Source: Pyrinomonadaceae bacterium
Lineage (GTDB): Bacteria > Acidobacteriota > Blastocatellia > Pyrinomonadales > Pyrinomonadaceae
Direction: 5' to 3'
Length of the DNA: 64,000 bases
NCBI GenBank assembly: GCA_017983495.1
Contig: JAGOBH010000001.1
Span: forward strand, 62,001 to 126,000
The notes under the pieces are model-generated. The model searched no databases. It was not told the origin of the DNA and saw nothing but the letters and a program-made list of their open reading frames with translations. How positions within the stretch are numbered: the stretch's first letter is position 1; every line of letters begins with the position of its first letter. Both the position numbers and the translations under genes were made by a program. Below, piece after piece: positions 44,329-52,240 of the stretch.

Positions 44329-44637
44329 ACGCGTAAAGTTCCCTATCCACATCCCGGCGAGATCTTACTCGAGGAATTTCTAAAACCGATGGGTATTACA
44401 CAATACCGCCTGGCAAAGGAGATCGGCGTGCCGCAGCGGCGAATTGGAGAGATCGTTGCTGGTAACCGCTCGGTCACGCCCGACACCGGACTTCGTTTAT
44501 CGCGTTTTTTTGGAATGTCGGAGAACTTTTGGATCGGCCTTCAGCTAGACTACGACGCCGCAAACGCCAAAGATCTTTTGTCGAAAACACTCGCAAAGAT
44601 CAAGCCTTGGCAGACGCCGGAATCACAATTGGCCTGA
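44329..44637 (+). CDS. higA: HigA-type antitoxin (XRE family), apparent ACG start
   Basis: Read from the ACG at 44329 the protein has 102 residues and begins RKVPYPHPGEILLEEFLKP, exactly where HigA antitoxins begin (MxxxPHPGEILLEEFL). An ideal ribosome site, AAGGAGAG, lies just upstream and TATAAT at 44305-44310. The next ATG is 20 codons in (44389) and would remove this conserved start. The HTH is seen as ITQYRLAKEIGVPQRRIGEIVAGN; the C-terminus is FWIGLQLDYDAANAKDLL. No HigB toxin gene is upstream or downstream, so this is an orphan. The ACG could be a true rare start, an inactivating ATG-to-ACG change or a sequencing error. Confidence 0.78.
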   Translation, partial: TRKVPYPHPGEILLEEFLKPMGITQYRLAKEIGVPQRRIGEIVAGNRSVTPDTGLRLSRFFGMSENFWIGLQLDYDAANAKDLLSKTLAKIKPWQTPESQLA

Positions 44638-44734
44638 CCGAAAGTTATAATCTCGGACATCACCGCCGCCGGGTGGAATGACGTACTGACAGTATTAAAG
44701 ACGAAGTATTGAGCTTTGAGAAGTTGGGGTATTT

Positions 44735-45559
44735 ATGAAATGGCCTTTATTAATAGTTTCGGTTCTGGCTTTTGCCTTGCTATCAAAACCGCAAGCTCCT
44801 AATGCAGCAATAACGTCCCAGCTGTCCCCAATTTGTGGCCCTTCGGTCAGCGAAAGAATTCGGAATTACTTTGACGGCGAGGAAATCAGGCCAAGCCAGA
44901 TCATTAACAACACTGACGATCCAGGGTTATGGAAATCGAGCTCCGAAACGATAAAGATCGGAACGCACACTATCCGATGGATAGACAAAGTTCGAAAACT
45001 CACGTCGGAATCATTCTTGCAGATCGACGGTGAGTTGATCGTGCTGAAAGACGAACATAGCGTAAATCAAGCTGATGGCGACACGCCGATCGATTTCAAT
45101 GTTGTTAGTGAATGGGATCAAATAAAGCTCTACAAACTCTCTGAAGGCGACGTGATCGGCCTGACATTGCGTCCGAGAATGTGCACAGGTCTTATGTGCG
45201 GAGTGTCAGCCCAATTGATATATGACGTCCGATCGAAACAAAAGACATATTTTGGGACATTTCGGTCAGATGACGAAATACGGCTGTTTCGAATCACAAA
45301 CGACAACGACTATTACTATGTCGCAAAGAATTTTGACGGTGATCCGCATGGAGTCACCACTCCGCAAGTCGTAGCCTACGAGCTTTACAAACGTGAACCA
45401 AGCGGTAGATTCATTGTTCAAAAAAACGCAGCCGGCGACAAATTCTACATCAAACACACCATATTCCCGGATATGGAATTTAAGGGTAACGAGGTAGTGC
45501 CGAAAAAGGAATTTTCACCTGACAAACTTGAACAAAATTGGATCACGAAGATCGATTAG
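44735..45559 (+). CDS. Exported protein of unknown function
   Basis: 274 residues with an N-terminal hydrophobic segment (LLIVSVLAFALLS) serving as a signal peptide or anchor. The rest is polar, with a possible disulfide pair (CTGLMCG, about residues 152-157) and a repeated acidic-aromatic pattern (DNDYYYVAKNFDGDP). No family recognised. It lies between the orphan antitoxin and the NamZ-like gene, convergent with the latter (3 bp between stops), and is AT-richer than its neighbours. Confidence 0.65.
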   Translation: MKWPLLIVSVLAFALLSKPQAPNAAITSQLSPICGPSVSERIRNYFDGEEIRPSQIINNTDDPGLWKSSSETIKIGTHTIRWIDKVRKLTSESFLQIDGELIVLKDEHSVNQADGDTPIDFNVVSEWDQIKLYKLSEGDVIGLTLRPRMCTGLMCGVSAQLIYDVRSKQKTYFGTFRSDDEIRLFRITNDNDYYYVAKNFDGDPHGVTTPQVVAYELYKREPSGRFIVQKNAAGDKFYIKHTIFPDMEFKGNEVVPKKEFSPDKLEQNWITKID

Positions 45560-45562
45560 CTC

Positions 45563-46738
45563 TCAGTACAACAAATACGACTTCCTGGCATCGCCGAAAG
45601 CCGCCAATCCGCCAGCCCAATCCGCCTCGATCTCGGCAAGTGAAACACCGCTTTCGATCTGTTTGCGGATCTTGTCTGTGCCGCAGACTACGTCGAATGG
45701 ATTAACGTCATAGACGTATTCGTAGGCTTCCTGTTTCCACTGGAAATGCTCGGTGTACATGTCGTAGGCCGTCTTTATCATGGCGATCCCGACGATGACG
45801 GGCGTAAATGCCTCGCGGTCGGTGACGTGGATCTGGACCCCGCCGCACGTTCGCTCGGCGCACTTTTGGAATGTCGGCCGGAAAAAGACGTGGCGAAACT
45901 TCACGCCCTCAAAGCCAAATTTATCAAGCTCGGCGACCCACTTGTACGGATCGACATAGGGTGCTCCGTTCAGTTCGAACGGCTTGGTCGTACCGCGGCC
46001 TTCGCTCATCTCCGTGCCTTCGATGTGGACGGTCGCGGGGAAAACGACACAGCTGTCGACGGTCGGGATGTTCGGTGATGGCAGTATCCACGGCAAGCCG
46101 GTCTCGTCGCCCCACATCCCGCGTATCCAGCCGGTCATCTCGACTACCTCGAGGTCGCAGCCGATGCCAAAATGCTCGTTGAACATTCTGGCAAGCTCAC
46201 CGATGGTCATCCCGTGCCGCGTCGGTATCTCGAACTGGCCGACGAACGATTTGAACTCGTGCTCGGTGATGTTGCCCTCGATCGCGTTTCCGTTGATCGG
46301 ATTTGGACGGTCGCAGACGATCACCTTTTTGCCAAACTGTTTTGCCGCTCGCATGCAGTTCGCCATCGTGTATACAAACGTGTAGATGCGGCAGCCGACG
46401 TCCTGCAGGTCGATGACAAAAGCGTCGATGTCCTTGACCATCTCGGCCGTCGGCTCGCGCGTCTCACTGTAGAGCGAATACACGGGCTTGCCGGTGCGCT
46501 CGTCCACCGTATGCGGCGTCTCGATCATGTTGTCCTGAACGTCGCCGCGAATGCCGTGCTGCGGGCCAAAGAGCGTCGTCAACTCAAATTCACCGCGTTC
46601 GCCAAAAACGTCCGCCGCGTGGGCAAAAGTGTCAGGCATGACGGACGCCTGATTGCATACAAGCCCGATCCGCAGGCCGCGAATTAGGTCGATCTTTTCA
46701 TTCAAAAGGCGTTCAATACCGAGGATTGTTCTGGTCAT
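45563..46738 (-). CDS. NamZ-like exo-beta-N-acetylmuramidase (DUF1343/GH171)
   Basis: 391 residues matching DUF1343, now known in Bacillus as NamZ (GH171), which removes terminal N-acetylmuramic acid from peptidoglycan fragments. Motifs: LVCNQASVMPDTFAHAADVF, LTTLFGPQHGIRG, DAFVIDLQDVGCRIYTFVYTM, RPNPINGNAIEGN and GLPWILPSPNIPTVDS. No signal peptide is seen, so it probably acts on recycled fragments in the cytoplasm. A nested hairpin at 46749-46821 lies upstream. Confidence 0.88.
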   Translation of the reverse strand: MTRTILGIERLLNEKIDLIRGLRIGLVCNQASVMPDTFAHAADVFGERGEFELTTLFGPQHGIRGDVQDNMIETPHTVDERTGKPVYSLYSETREPTAEMVKDIDAFVIDLQDVGCRIYTFVYTMANCMRAAKQFGKKVIVCDRPNPINGNAIEGNITEHEFKSFVGQFEIPTRHGMTIGELARMFNEHFGIGCDLEVVEMTGWIRGMWGDETGLPWILPSPNIPTVDSCVVFPATVHIEGTEMSEGRGTTKPFELNGAPYVDPYKWVAELDKFGFEGVKFRHVFFRPTFQKCAERTCGGVQIHVTDREAFTPVIVGIAMIKTAYDMYTEHFQWKQEAYEYVYDVNPFDVVCGTDKIRKQIESGVSLAEIEADWAGGLAAFGDARKSYLLY

Positions 46739-46748
46739 AATAGAAATT

Positions 46749-46821
46749 AACCGCGAAACACGCGAAAAATACTAAAAAACAGAAAAAGCTCTTTTTAGTT
46801 TCTTTCGCGTGTTTCGCGGTT
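46749..46821. repeat. Perfect nested hairpin repeat
   Basis: AACCGCGAAACACGCGAAA (46749-46767) and its exact reverse complement (46803-46821) form a 19-bp stem; inside it ACTAAAAA (46771-46778) pairs with TTTTTAGT (46792-46799). It separates the NamZ-like and DUF1508 genes, both on the minus strand. Possible roles are termination of the DUF1508 transcript or a small mobile repeat. Confidence 0.75.
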
Positions 46822-46836
46822 GGTGTTTTTTAAGGT

Positions 46837-47166
46837 CTAGGCTTCGACAGTTTCGGCGTCCGGGCCGTTCTTTTTGACGGACTCGATGCCGTTTTCCATC
46901 GATGCGGCGGATTCGTACATTTCGCTCTTGCCGATGACCTGGCCGTTGCTCGCTTTCAGGTTGAAATACGGTTTGCCGTTCGACGATTCTTTGCGCTCAT
47001 AGCGGGCGTCGTCGCCTGAGTTTTTCTTGACCGACTCGATGCCGTTCTCGGCAGCGGACTTTGATTCATACATCTCGCTCGAGAGAATGATCTGGCCGTT
47101 TCCCGCCTTGAGATTGAAATGATATTTTCCGTTGCTCGATACCTTTAATTCAAATTTTCCTGCCAT
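46837..47166 (-). CDS. YegP-like protein with two DUF1508 repeats
   Basis: 109 residues made of two copies of a ~50-residue unit: FELKVSSNGKYHFNLKAGNGQIILSSEMYESKSAAENGIESVKKN and a near match from residue ~55 (ERKESSNGKPYFNLKASNGQVIGKSEMYES, shown in part). This is the DUF1508/YegP double-repeat fold, a small beta-alpha protein of unknown role. GGAGGG lies 9 nt before the ATG. Cytoplasmic. Confidence 0.93.
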   Translation of the reverse strand: MAGKFELKVSSNGKYHFNLKAGNGQIILSSEMYESKSAAENGIESVKKNSGDDARYERKESSNGKPYFNLKASNGQVIGKSEMYESAASMENGIESVKKNGPDAETVEA

Positions 47167-47285
47167 TTTATATAACCCTCCGGACTTGTCTGTATTTTTA
47201 AGCTATTGCGTGATCGAATGTGTACTTTGATCGAGCAAAAGCATAACATATGCCCGACAAGATTTGAATCAACAACCCGCCGCAT

Positions 47286-47897
47286 TTAATCCGAATATAC
47301 GTTTTCGATCTTGTCCGCGAGCGGTTCGGCCGTCAGGGCGCATTCAAAATTGCGAAGCACATCCATTCCGCCCTCGAGCAACCATAGTTTTTGAAGGTCT
47401 TTGTGCTCAAGTATCACCGGCATCGCACGGTGATATGTTGTCATAAATTCATTAGCTTGAGTAGTTATCACGGCAAATGACTGACGTTCGTCACCTTGGT
47501 CAAACCACGTTGACCAGAGCCCCGCGAGTGCGAACGGTTTGCCTCCGTTTGCCCTGATCTCGACCGGCGGCTTGCCCTTTTCGGGCCATTCGTAAAAGCT
47601 CGTGACCGGCATGATACAGCGTTTTCGCGTCAGCAGTTTGCTCCACATCGGGCTCGATTCGAGCCGTTCGATGTTGGCGTTGAACGTCGCGTATTTCGTG
47701 CTCCATTCGCGTGAACCGTCAAACTGGCACCACCAGCGTGCGTCGACCGTCCTTACGGCGTCGCGGTCGTTTATCACGATCGACACGTCCTGCGTCGGTT
47801 TGATGTTCCCTCGAAAAAGGTCGCCCTGCGGGTCAAATTCGTAAACATAGTTCTTAAAATCTTCGCGCTTTCCGCGTTGTGATGCTCGTCCGCACAT
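47286..47897 (-). CDS. SRAP/HMCES-family abasic-site DNA crosslinking protein
   Basis: 203 residues from the ATG at 47897, chosen because family members must expose a Cys at position 2 after Met removal: here MCGRASQRG. Other SRAP motifs are present (PTQDVSIVIN, RWWCQ, FNANIERLESSPMWSKLLTRKRCIMPVTSFYEWPEKGKPPVEI across 75-117, AGLWSTW, TTQANEFMTTYHRAMPVIL). These proteins crosslink to abasic sites in single-stranded DNA and protect them. The frame is open six codons further upstream, but that would hide the Cys. Confidence 0.92.
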   Translation of the reverse strand: MCGRASQRGKREDFKNYVYEFDPQGDLFRGNIKPTQDVSIVINDRDAVRTVDARWWCQFDGSREWSTKYATFNANIERLESSPMWSKLLTRKRCIMPVTSFYEWPEKGKPPVEIRANGGKPFALAGLWSTWFDQGDERQSFAVITTQANEFMTTYHRAMPVILEHKDLQKLWLLEGGMDVLRNFECALTAEPLADKIENVYSD

Positions 47898-48004
47898 ATG
47901 ATGTAATTTTGCCACGAAGCGGCCGCAAAAAGCACGGTCTATTTTAATGGACTGTGACCACGCAGATTTGCCTTTGCGGCAAAGCGTGGCGATACTCTGT
48001 GTTT

Positions 48005-49129
48005 ATGAATCCTGAGATCCGCTCGCTCTTTCCTGCACTCGAACAATACGCCTATCTGAACAGCGCCGCCGTCTCGCCGCTGCCGACGACCGCGATCGAA
48101 ACGATCAAGTCTCAGCTCGACGACGTTTCGCGGCACGGGTCACTGCATTATCCTAAGTGGGTCGCGACCAAGGACCGCTGCCGTGCCCTCGTCGCCGAGA
48201 TGCTGCACGTACGGGGCGACCAAGTCGCGTTCGTGCGAAACACGTCGGACGGCTTTGCCTCGATAGCGAACGGGTTAAAATGGACGGCGGGCGACAACAT
48301 AGTCAGCTTTGACGGCGAATTTCCCGCCAATTTCTATCCGTGGCGGCGAATTCGCGACTCACACGGCGTCGAACTGCGTTTGTGCGGCGAGATCGATGGT
48401 CGCGTAGACATCGATACCTTGATCTCAATGATCGACGAGAACACTCGCGTCGTCGCTCTGAGCGCCGTACAATTCGCTTCGGGCTACCGAGCCGATCTCG
48501 AACGCGTCGGCCGTGCCGCACGCGCCGTCGACGCTCTCTTTTGCGTGGACATCATTCAGGGCTTTGGTGCGATGCCGTTCGATCTGCCGGCACAGTATGT
48601 CGATGCGGCGTGCGGAGCGAGTCACAAATGGCTGTGTGCACCGGAGGGTTGCGGCATCATTTACCTGTCGGACCGTGCACGTGACCGCGTCGAACCGACG
48701 CTGGTTGGATGGATCAGCGTTGACGAGCCGTGGGATTTCGCCGACCGCGAACAGGCGTTCAAGCCAACCGCCCTCGCCTGGGAAAGCGGCACCGGGCCGT
48801 CATCGCTTTTCTACGGCCTCGAACAAAGCCTGACGCTGCTCCATTCGACGGGTGCAGAACGAATCGAGGCTCACCTTGCGCTTCTTAGCGACCGTATTTG
48901 CGATGGGCTAGCAGGCCGAAACTACGAGATCGTCAGCTCACGAACTCCGGGGGAGCGTTCGCAGATAGTCTGCGTCAAACACCGCGGCGGCCTGACCTCG
49001 AACCAGATCGCCACGACGCTGCAGGAAAACAACGTCATCGTCAGCCCACGCGGCGACCGTCTCCGTATCGCCCCTCACTTTTATAATAATGGATTTGATA
49101 TCGACCGCCTGCTGGCGGCGATGCCTTAG
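48005..49129 (+). CDS. PLP-dependent aminotransferase/desulfurase-like, class V
   Basis: 374 residues from the ATG at 48005 (the open frame extends to 47954 without a better start). The class V fold is shown by FVRNTSDGFASIANGL, FDGEFPANFYPWRRI, ALSAVQFASGYRADLERVG, FCVDIIQGFGAMPFD and CGASHKWLCAPEGCGI with the PLP Lys. The type resembles selenocysteine lyase/cysteine desulfurase relatives rather than transporters of known substrate. The stop overlaps the convergent vapC stop by 4 bp. Confidence 0.88.
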   Translation: MNPEIRSLFPALEQYAYLNSAAVSPLPTTAIETIKSQLDDVSRHGSLHYPKWVATKDRCRALVAEMLHVRGDQVAFVRNTSDGFASIANGLKWTAGDNIVSFDGEFPANFYPWRRIRDSHGVELRLCGEIDGRVDIDTLISMIDENTRVVALSAVQFASGYRADLERVGRAARAVDALFCVDIIQGFGAMPFDLPAQYVDAACGASHKWLCAPEGCGIIYLSDRARDRVEPTLVGWISVDEPWDFADREQAFKPTALAWESGTGPSSLFYGLEQSLTLLHSTGAERIEAHLALLSDRICDGLAGRNYEIVSSRTPGERSQIVCVKHRGGLTSNQIATTLQENNVIVSPRGDRLRIAPHFYNNGFDIDRLLAAMP

Positions 49130-49563
49130 GATGTTCGAATGGTAGCGGAAATATTCTCTATCCAAACAATATAATTTCGAAAGCGTGTGTTTCTTAAACC
49201 AAGGAAAAACTTTCGATCCGCAGTAACAAACCGGCAATCCTTTGCTATTGCCAAAGCAAGATATGTGCAATCGTATGCCGACTGACCAGTCTCGATTGCT
49301 ACTTCCACCGCAGCATGCAAGAGGTCGACATTTGACTGAAATTCAATCCCAAGCCTGAGAAAGCTATCGATTATCGCGGTTGCTTCACTGTCCCGTAGAT
49401 TACCGCAACGAATCTTCTTCCAGACAATATTTCCAAATTCGGCAATCGTGAGTTCCGGTGCAATCAATTCACAAGCCGGCGCTAATAATAATTCGGCTTC
49501 GGCCGAGTGTTCCTCTGGGAGGAACCACTTGATTGCTACGCTCGCATCAACGACGACATTCAT
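49126..49563 (-). CDS. vapC: VapC-type PIN-domain toxin
   Basis: 145 residues. The PIN fold acids are seen at VVVDASVAIKWF (Asp6), APELTIAEFGN (Glu about 43), QSAYDCTYLALA (Asp) and FVTADRKFF (Asp). PIN toxins are ribonucleases that stop translation, for example by cutting tRNA. It overlaps the upstream antitoxin gene by 4 bp, typical of a coupled toxin-antitoxin operon. Its 3' end overlaps the convergent aminotransferase by 4 bp. Confidence 0.9.
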   Translation of the reverse strand: MNVVVDASVAIKWFLPEEHSAEAELLLAPACELIAPELTIAEFGNIVWKKIRCGNLRDSEATAIIDSFLRLGIEFQSNVDLLHAAVEVAIETGQSAYDCTYLALAIAKDCRFVTADRKFFLGLRNTRFRNYIVWIENISATIRTS

Positions 49564-49793
49564 CGCTCACGATCCTCACGCAAGAGTTCAGTCGAATCTG
49601 TTGTCTGAACATTCTTGATCGAACTTCGAATTTTGCGGACCAGTTCGAGTCTCGATATCGGTTCTTCCTGTTCAGAAGCACGCCGAAGCAGCACGCTCAA
49701 TTCGGACTGTAGCGAACGATTATGCCGCTTTGCTTTCGATTTCAATCGTTCAAGAACTACAACATCAACATCTCTGACCAATACATCGGGCAT
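49560..49793 (-). CDS. vapB: Antitoxin, FitA/VapB-like ribbon-helix-helix
   Basis: 77 residues. MPDVLVRDVDVVVLERLKSKAKRHNRSLQSELSVLLRRA, spanning residues 1-39, is a FitA-like ribbon-helix-helix DNA-binding domain; the C-terminal part (ISRLELVRKIRSS) would bind and block the PIN toxin encoded next. AGGAGG lies 10 nt before the ATG. The upstream palindrome at 49813-49833 is its likely own operator. Confidence 0.88.
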   Translation of the reverse strand: MPDVLVRDVDVVVLERLKSKAKRHNRSLQSELSVLLRRASEQEEPISRLELVRKIRSSIKNVQTTDSTELLREDRER

Positions 49794-49812
49794 GATTCAA
49801 TTGCCTCCTCAA

Positions 49813-49833
49813 ATGCTATCGTTATGATAGCAT
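49813..49833. promoter_or_regulatory. Palindromic operator of the vapBC promoter
   Basis: ATGCTATC-GTTAT-GATAGCAT, a perfect 8-bp inverted repeat, 20 bp before the vapB start. On the minus strand it contains TATCAT, a possible -10. Autoregulation by the VapBC complex through such a site is common in the family. Confidence 0.72.
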
Positions 49834-49872
49834 CAAGCAATCCGGAAAACAACGACTTTTTGGAACGTAAAG

Positions 49873-50640
49873 TTACTCCCCTAATAGACGTTCCGGCACG
49901 ATGTCCGGTGTGAATCCGTCGAGGTTGAGGCGGGTCATGCCGCCGGCGTCTGTGTATGCGGTCATCGCGGCACGGCGGCGGACGCGAAGCGTGAAGTAGG
50001 TGATGCCGACGATCAGTCCGCCGGTGATGGCGAGGCCGATGCCGATAAGGATCACGAACACCGTTGAGGTAAAAATGCCGGACGTCGTATTAATGAACGC
50101 ACGCTCGGCACGTTTGAGATAGTACGGGTCATCGCCGAGCCACTGAACGTTCTTTTCGTATTTTACCTGTTCGAGCAGTTCGGTCGCCGCAGCCGTGTCC
50201 GTGCCGTCAAATACAAACACGCTGTAGTTGCCGATGCGCCGGTAGACAGTGGTGGTGTCGCCCAACTCGCCTAACCGGGCAATGAATTTCGCGTCCGATT
50301 CGACCGAGACTTGCGGCGTCGTGTATTCGATGATCAGCAGCTTTCCTGCCTGATACGGCGCCGTAACCGCTTCAGTCCCGGCGGAAAAATCGACGAGGTC
50401 AAATATCGGCCTTTCGCCGAGAGCGGCTTTTAGCGCGGCCGTGTCGCGAACGAACGCCGTGCGGTCGCGAAGGTTTTCCCAATTGGGAAGATGCTTGATC
50501 AGCACCGGTATTCCATCGCCGTCTGACAACTCCTGACTCTGATAGGGTGTCTGGGCAGCCTGTTGAGCAAATGCAAATGGCACCGCCGCGGCCATCATAA
50601 GTGCCGCAAATATCCATTTGGTCAAAGACTTAAACTTCAT
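49873..50640 (-). CDS. Exported single-pass membrane protein of unknown function
   Basis: 255 residues: a signal peptide (to about residue 25), a ~170-residue extracytoplasmic domain with GTEAVTAPYQAGKLLIIEYTTPQ and YRRIGNYSVFVFDGTDTAAATELLEQVKYEKNVQWLG (residues ~87-168), then a transmembrane segment (STVFVILIGIGLAITGGLIVGITYF, about 190-214, shown in part) and a short basic cytoplasmic tail (RVRRRAAM). Similar proteins occur in Acidobacteriota; function unknown. It is divergent from the ECF sigma gene across 288 bp, but its topology is not that of a typical anti-sigma factor. Confidence 0.65.
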   Translation of the reverse strand: MKFKSLTKWIFAALMMAAAVPFAFAQQAAQTPYQSQELSDGDGIPVLIKHLPNWENLRDRTAFVRDTAALKAALGERPIFDLVDFSAGTEAVTAPYQAGKLLIIEYTTPQVSVESDAKFIARLGELGDTTTVYRRIGNYSVFVFDGTDTAAATELLEQVKYEKNVQWLGDDPYYLKRAERAFINTTSGIFTSTVFVILIGIGLAITGGLIVGITYFTLRVRRRAAMTAYTDAGGMTRLNLDGFTPDIVPERLLGE

Positions 50641-50928
50641 TGATCACCTCTCCGCCAGTGCCTGAGCGGAATTTAGATTCTAGCATTAACGTCCCGTTTT
50701 TGCGTTAGTCACCAAATAGGGCGCGCCGAGCGCACCAAATCGTATACCGACCAACGCGCTCGTCGCACCCTAAATGCACGAATCTATTTTTGGATGTTTT
50801 TCGAAGACTAAAATATGTCCGTGATTATTGATGTAAATGCCAAAATTTACGTGCATATCGGGCAATAACGCCATCCATCGGGGTTTTGGCACGGCAATTG
50901 ATTAGTTATCTGCGAGGGGGGAAATACA
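50641..50928. promoter_or_regulatory. Intergenic control region with a sigma54-like promoter before the ECF gene
   Basis: No gene is visible in this 288-bp stretch. TTGGCACGGCAATTGAT at 50886-50902 matches the sigma54 consensus YTGGCACGRNNNTTGCW at all but one fixed position (TTGA instead of TTGC in the -12). It lies 26 bp before the sigma-factor ATG. No enhancer-binding protein is nearby, so it is only a candidate. Confidence 0.45.
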
Positions 50929-51600
50929 ATGACAACTGAAGCATTAAATTTTCCGGTTTTTCATAGCGAACAAGGTATTGAATCTGACACCGTTAACTTT
51001 CCGATGGACACTGCCATCGGCAACCTTAAGACCGCCGCGGATTTCGAACTGACACGTTCCGCAGGCAAGGGCGACATGGCCGCCTTCGAAGAGATCTACA
51101 CGCGTCATCATCGACGGGTTTATTCGATCTGCTTGCGAATGCTGCAAAACGCGTCCGAAGCCGAAGATCTGACGCAGGATGTCTTCATCCAGCTTTATCG
51201 CAAGATCGGCAGTTTCCGTGGCGATTCGGCATTCACGACATGGCTGCACCGCATGACGGTCAATCAGGTACTGATGCATTTCCGCAAACGAAATGTGAAG
51301 TTTGAAAAGACGACTGAAGAGGGCGATACGCCCGAGCAGATCGTCTCAGGCACGGCAAATCCGGAACGTATGCGGATCGTCGACAAGATCGCACTCGATA
51401 ACGCGATCGAGCAGTTGCCGAACGGTTACAAGAACGTATTTGTCCTCCATGACGTTGAGGGCTTCGAACACGAAGAGGTCGCCCGCATCCTCGGATGCTC
51501 GGTCGGCACATCAAAATCGCAGCTGCACAAGGCAAGACTGAAATTGCAGAAGCTGCTCAAAAAGAAAGCCAATCCGCGTCTCGTCGGACTGACCACTTAA
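50929..51600 (+). CDS. ECF-family RNA polymerase sigma factor
   Basis: 223 residues. Region 2 is [64 protein letters not shown] (across residues ~51-114), with the -10-binding part. Region 4 is [48 protein letters not shown] (~163-210), the -35-binding HTH. The extra N-terminal ~38 residues ([14 protein letters not shown]) are a feature seen in some Acidobacteriota ECFs. No anti-sigma gene is adjacent. A strong intrinsic terminator follows at 51628-51654. Confidence 0.93.
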   Translation: MTTEALNFPVFHSEQGIESDTVNFPMDTAIGNLKTAADFELTRSAGKGDMAAFEEIYTRHHRRVYSICLRMLQNASEAEDLTQDVFIQLYRKIGSFRGDSAFTTWLHRMTVNQVLMHFRKRNVKFEKTTEEGDTPEQIVSGTANPERMRIVDKIALDNAIEQLPNGYKNVFVLHDVEGFEHEEVARILGCSVGTSKSQLHKARLKLQKLLKKKANPRLVGLTT

Positions 51601-51627
51601 TCTATTCTCGAAATCATACTTAATAAC

Positions 51628-51654
51628 GGCCTCTCGGAAACGGGAGGCCTTTTT
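51628..51654 (+). terminator. Intrinsic terminator of the ECF sigma gene
   Basis: GGCCTC-TCGGAAACGG-GAGGCC followed by TTTTT, 28 bp after the stop codon. Confidence 0.85.
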
Positions 51655-51721
51655 ATTTGCCTGGATCTTGCGTCCCATTAGTGCCGCCAGACACACCAAT
51701 AAATATCTGAAACTCTCTTCC

Positions 51722-52240
51722 TCAGTAGATAAATAAGGGGACGATGCCGATGCCGAGATAGGCTATCAAAAGGACCGCAAGAGCCAGTGATTCCCCGACG
51801 GAGAACTTCCCAAGCCCATTATAGAGCCCTTTCAGGTCGTGCCTCACTAAATAAAAAGCAGCGAATATGCCCGTCAGGACCAATGCCAGCGTCAAAACGA
51901 AGAATACATTTGCGATTTGGCCTGGCGACGCAATTTCGATCGCCTGAAGCAGTGTTTTACAAGCTGCGGTGTAAAGCAGGATCCGCCAAAACCCCACTAG
52001 ATCCGACCCGGCATGTGAAAACCGCCGAATCAGAATGGCGAGAGCCGCAGCACAGATCGCATCTATCAGCGGTACGCGAAAAACTGTGAAGAGCGATTTG
52101 GGTGCGAGTGTATCCGGGCTGCCGAAAAGGCCTCTGGTAACTACAATTTCATTGGGCAGAGATGGATAGAAAACGGCCAAAACAATAAAGGCCATCGTCA
52201 AAATGAACCATGGAGCGCTTTTACCGCTGACCGTCTGCAT
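51722..52240 (-). CDS. Four-helix membrane protein of unknown function
   Basis: 172 residues from the ATG at 52240 (a TTG lies one codon before). Four hydrophobic segments (about residues 10-26, 55-72, 90-130 in two, 150-170) with short loops. The start codon overlaps the stop of the saccharopine-dehydrogenase-like gene (TGATG), so the two are translated together. No family recognised; it ends LGIGIVPLFIY. Confidence 0.62.
   Translation of the reverse strand: MQTVSGKSAPWFILTMAFIVLAVFYPSLPNEIVVTRGLFGSPDTLAPKSLFTVFRVPLIDAICAAALAILIRRFSHAGSDLVGFWRILLYTAACKTLLQAIEIASPGQIANVFFVLTLALVLTGIFAAFYLVRHDLKGLYNGLGKFSVGESLALAVLLIAYLGIGIVPLFIY

Noticed and set aside
44638..44734. HigB toxin gene next to higA
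   Set aside because: No frame of HigB length or motif is present on either side of higA within 400 bp.
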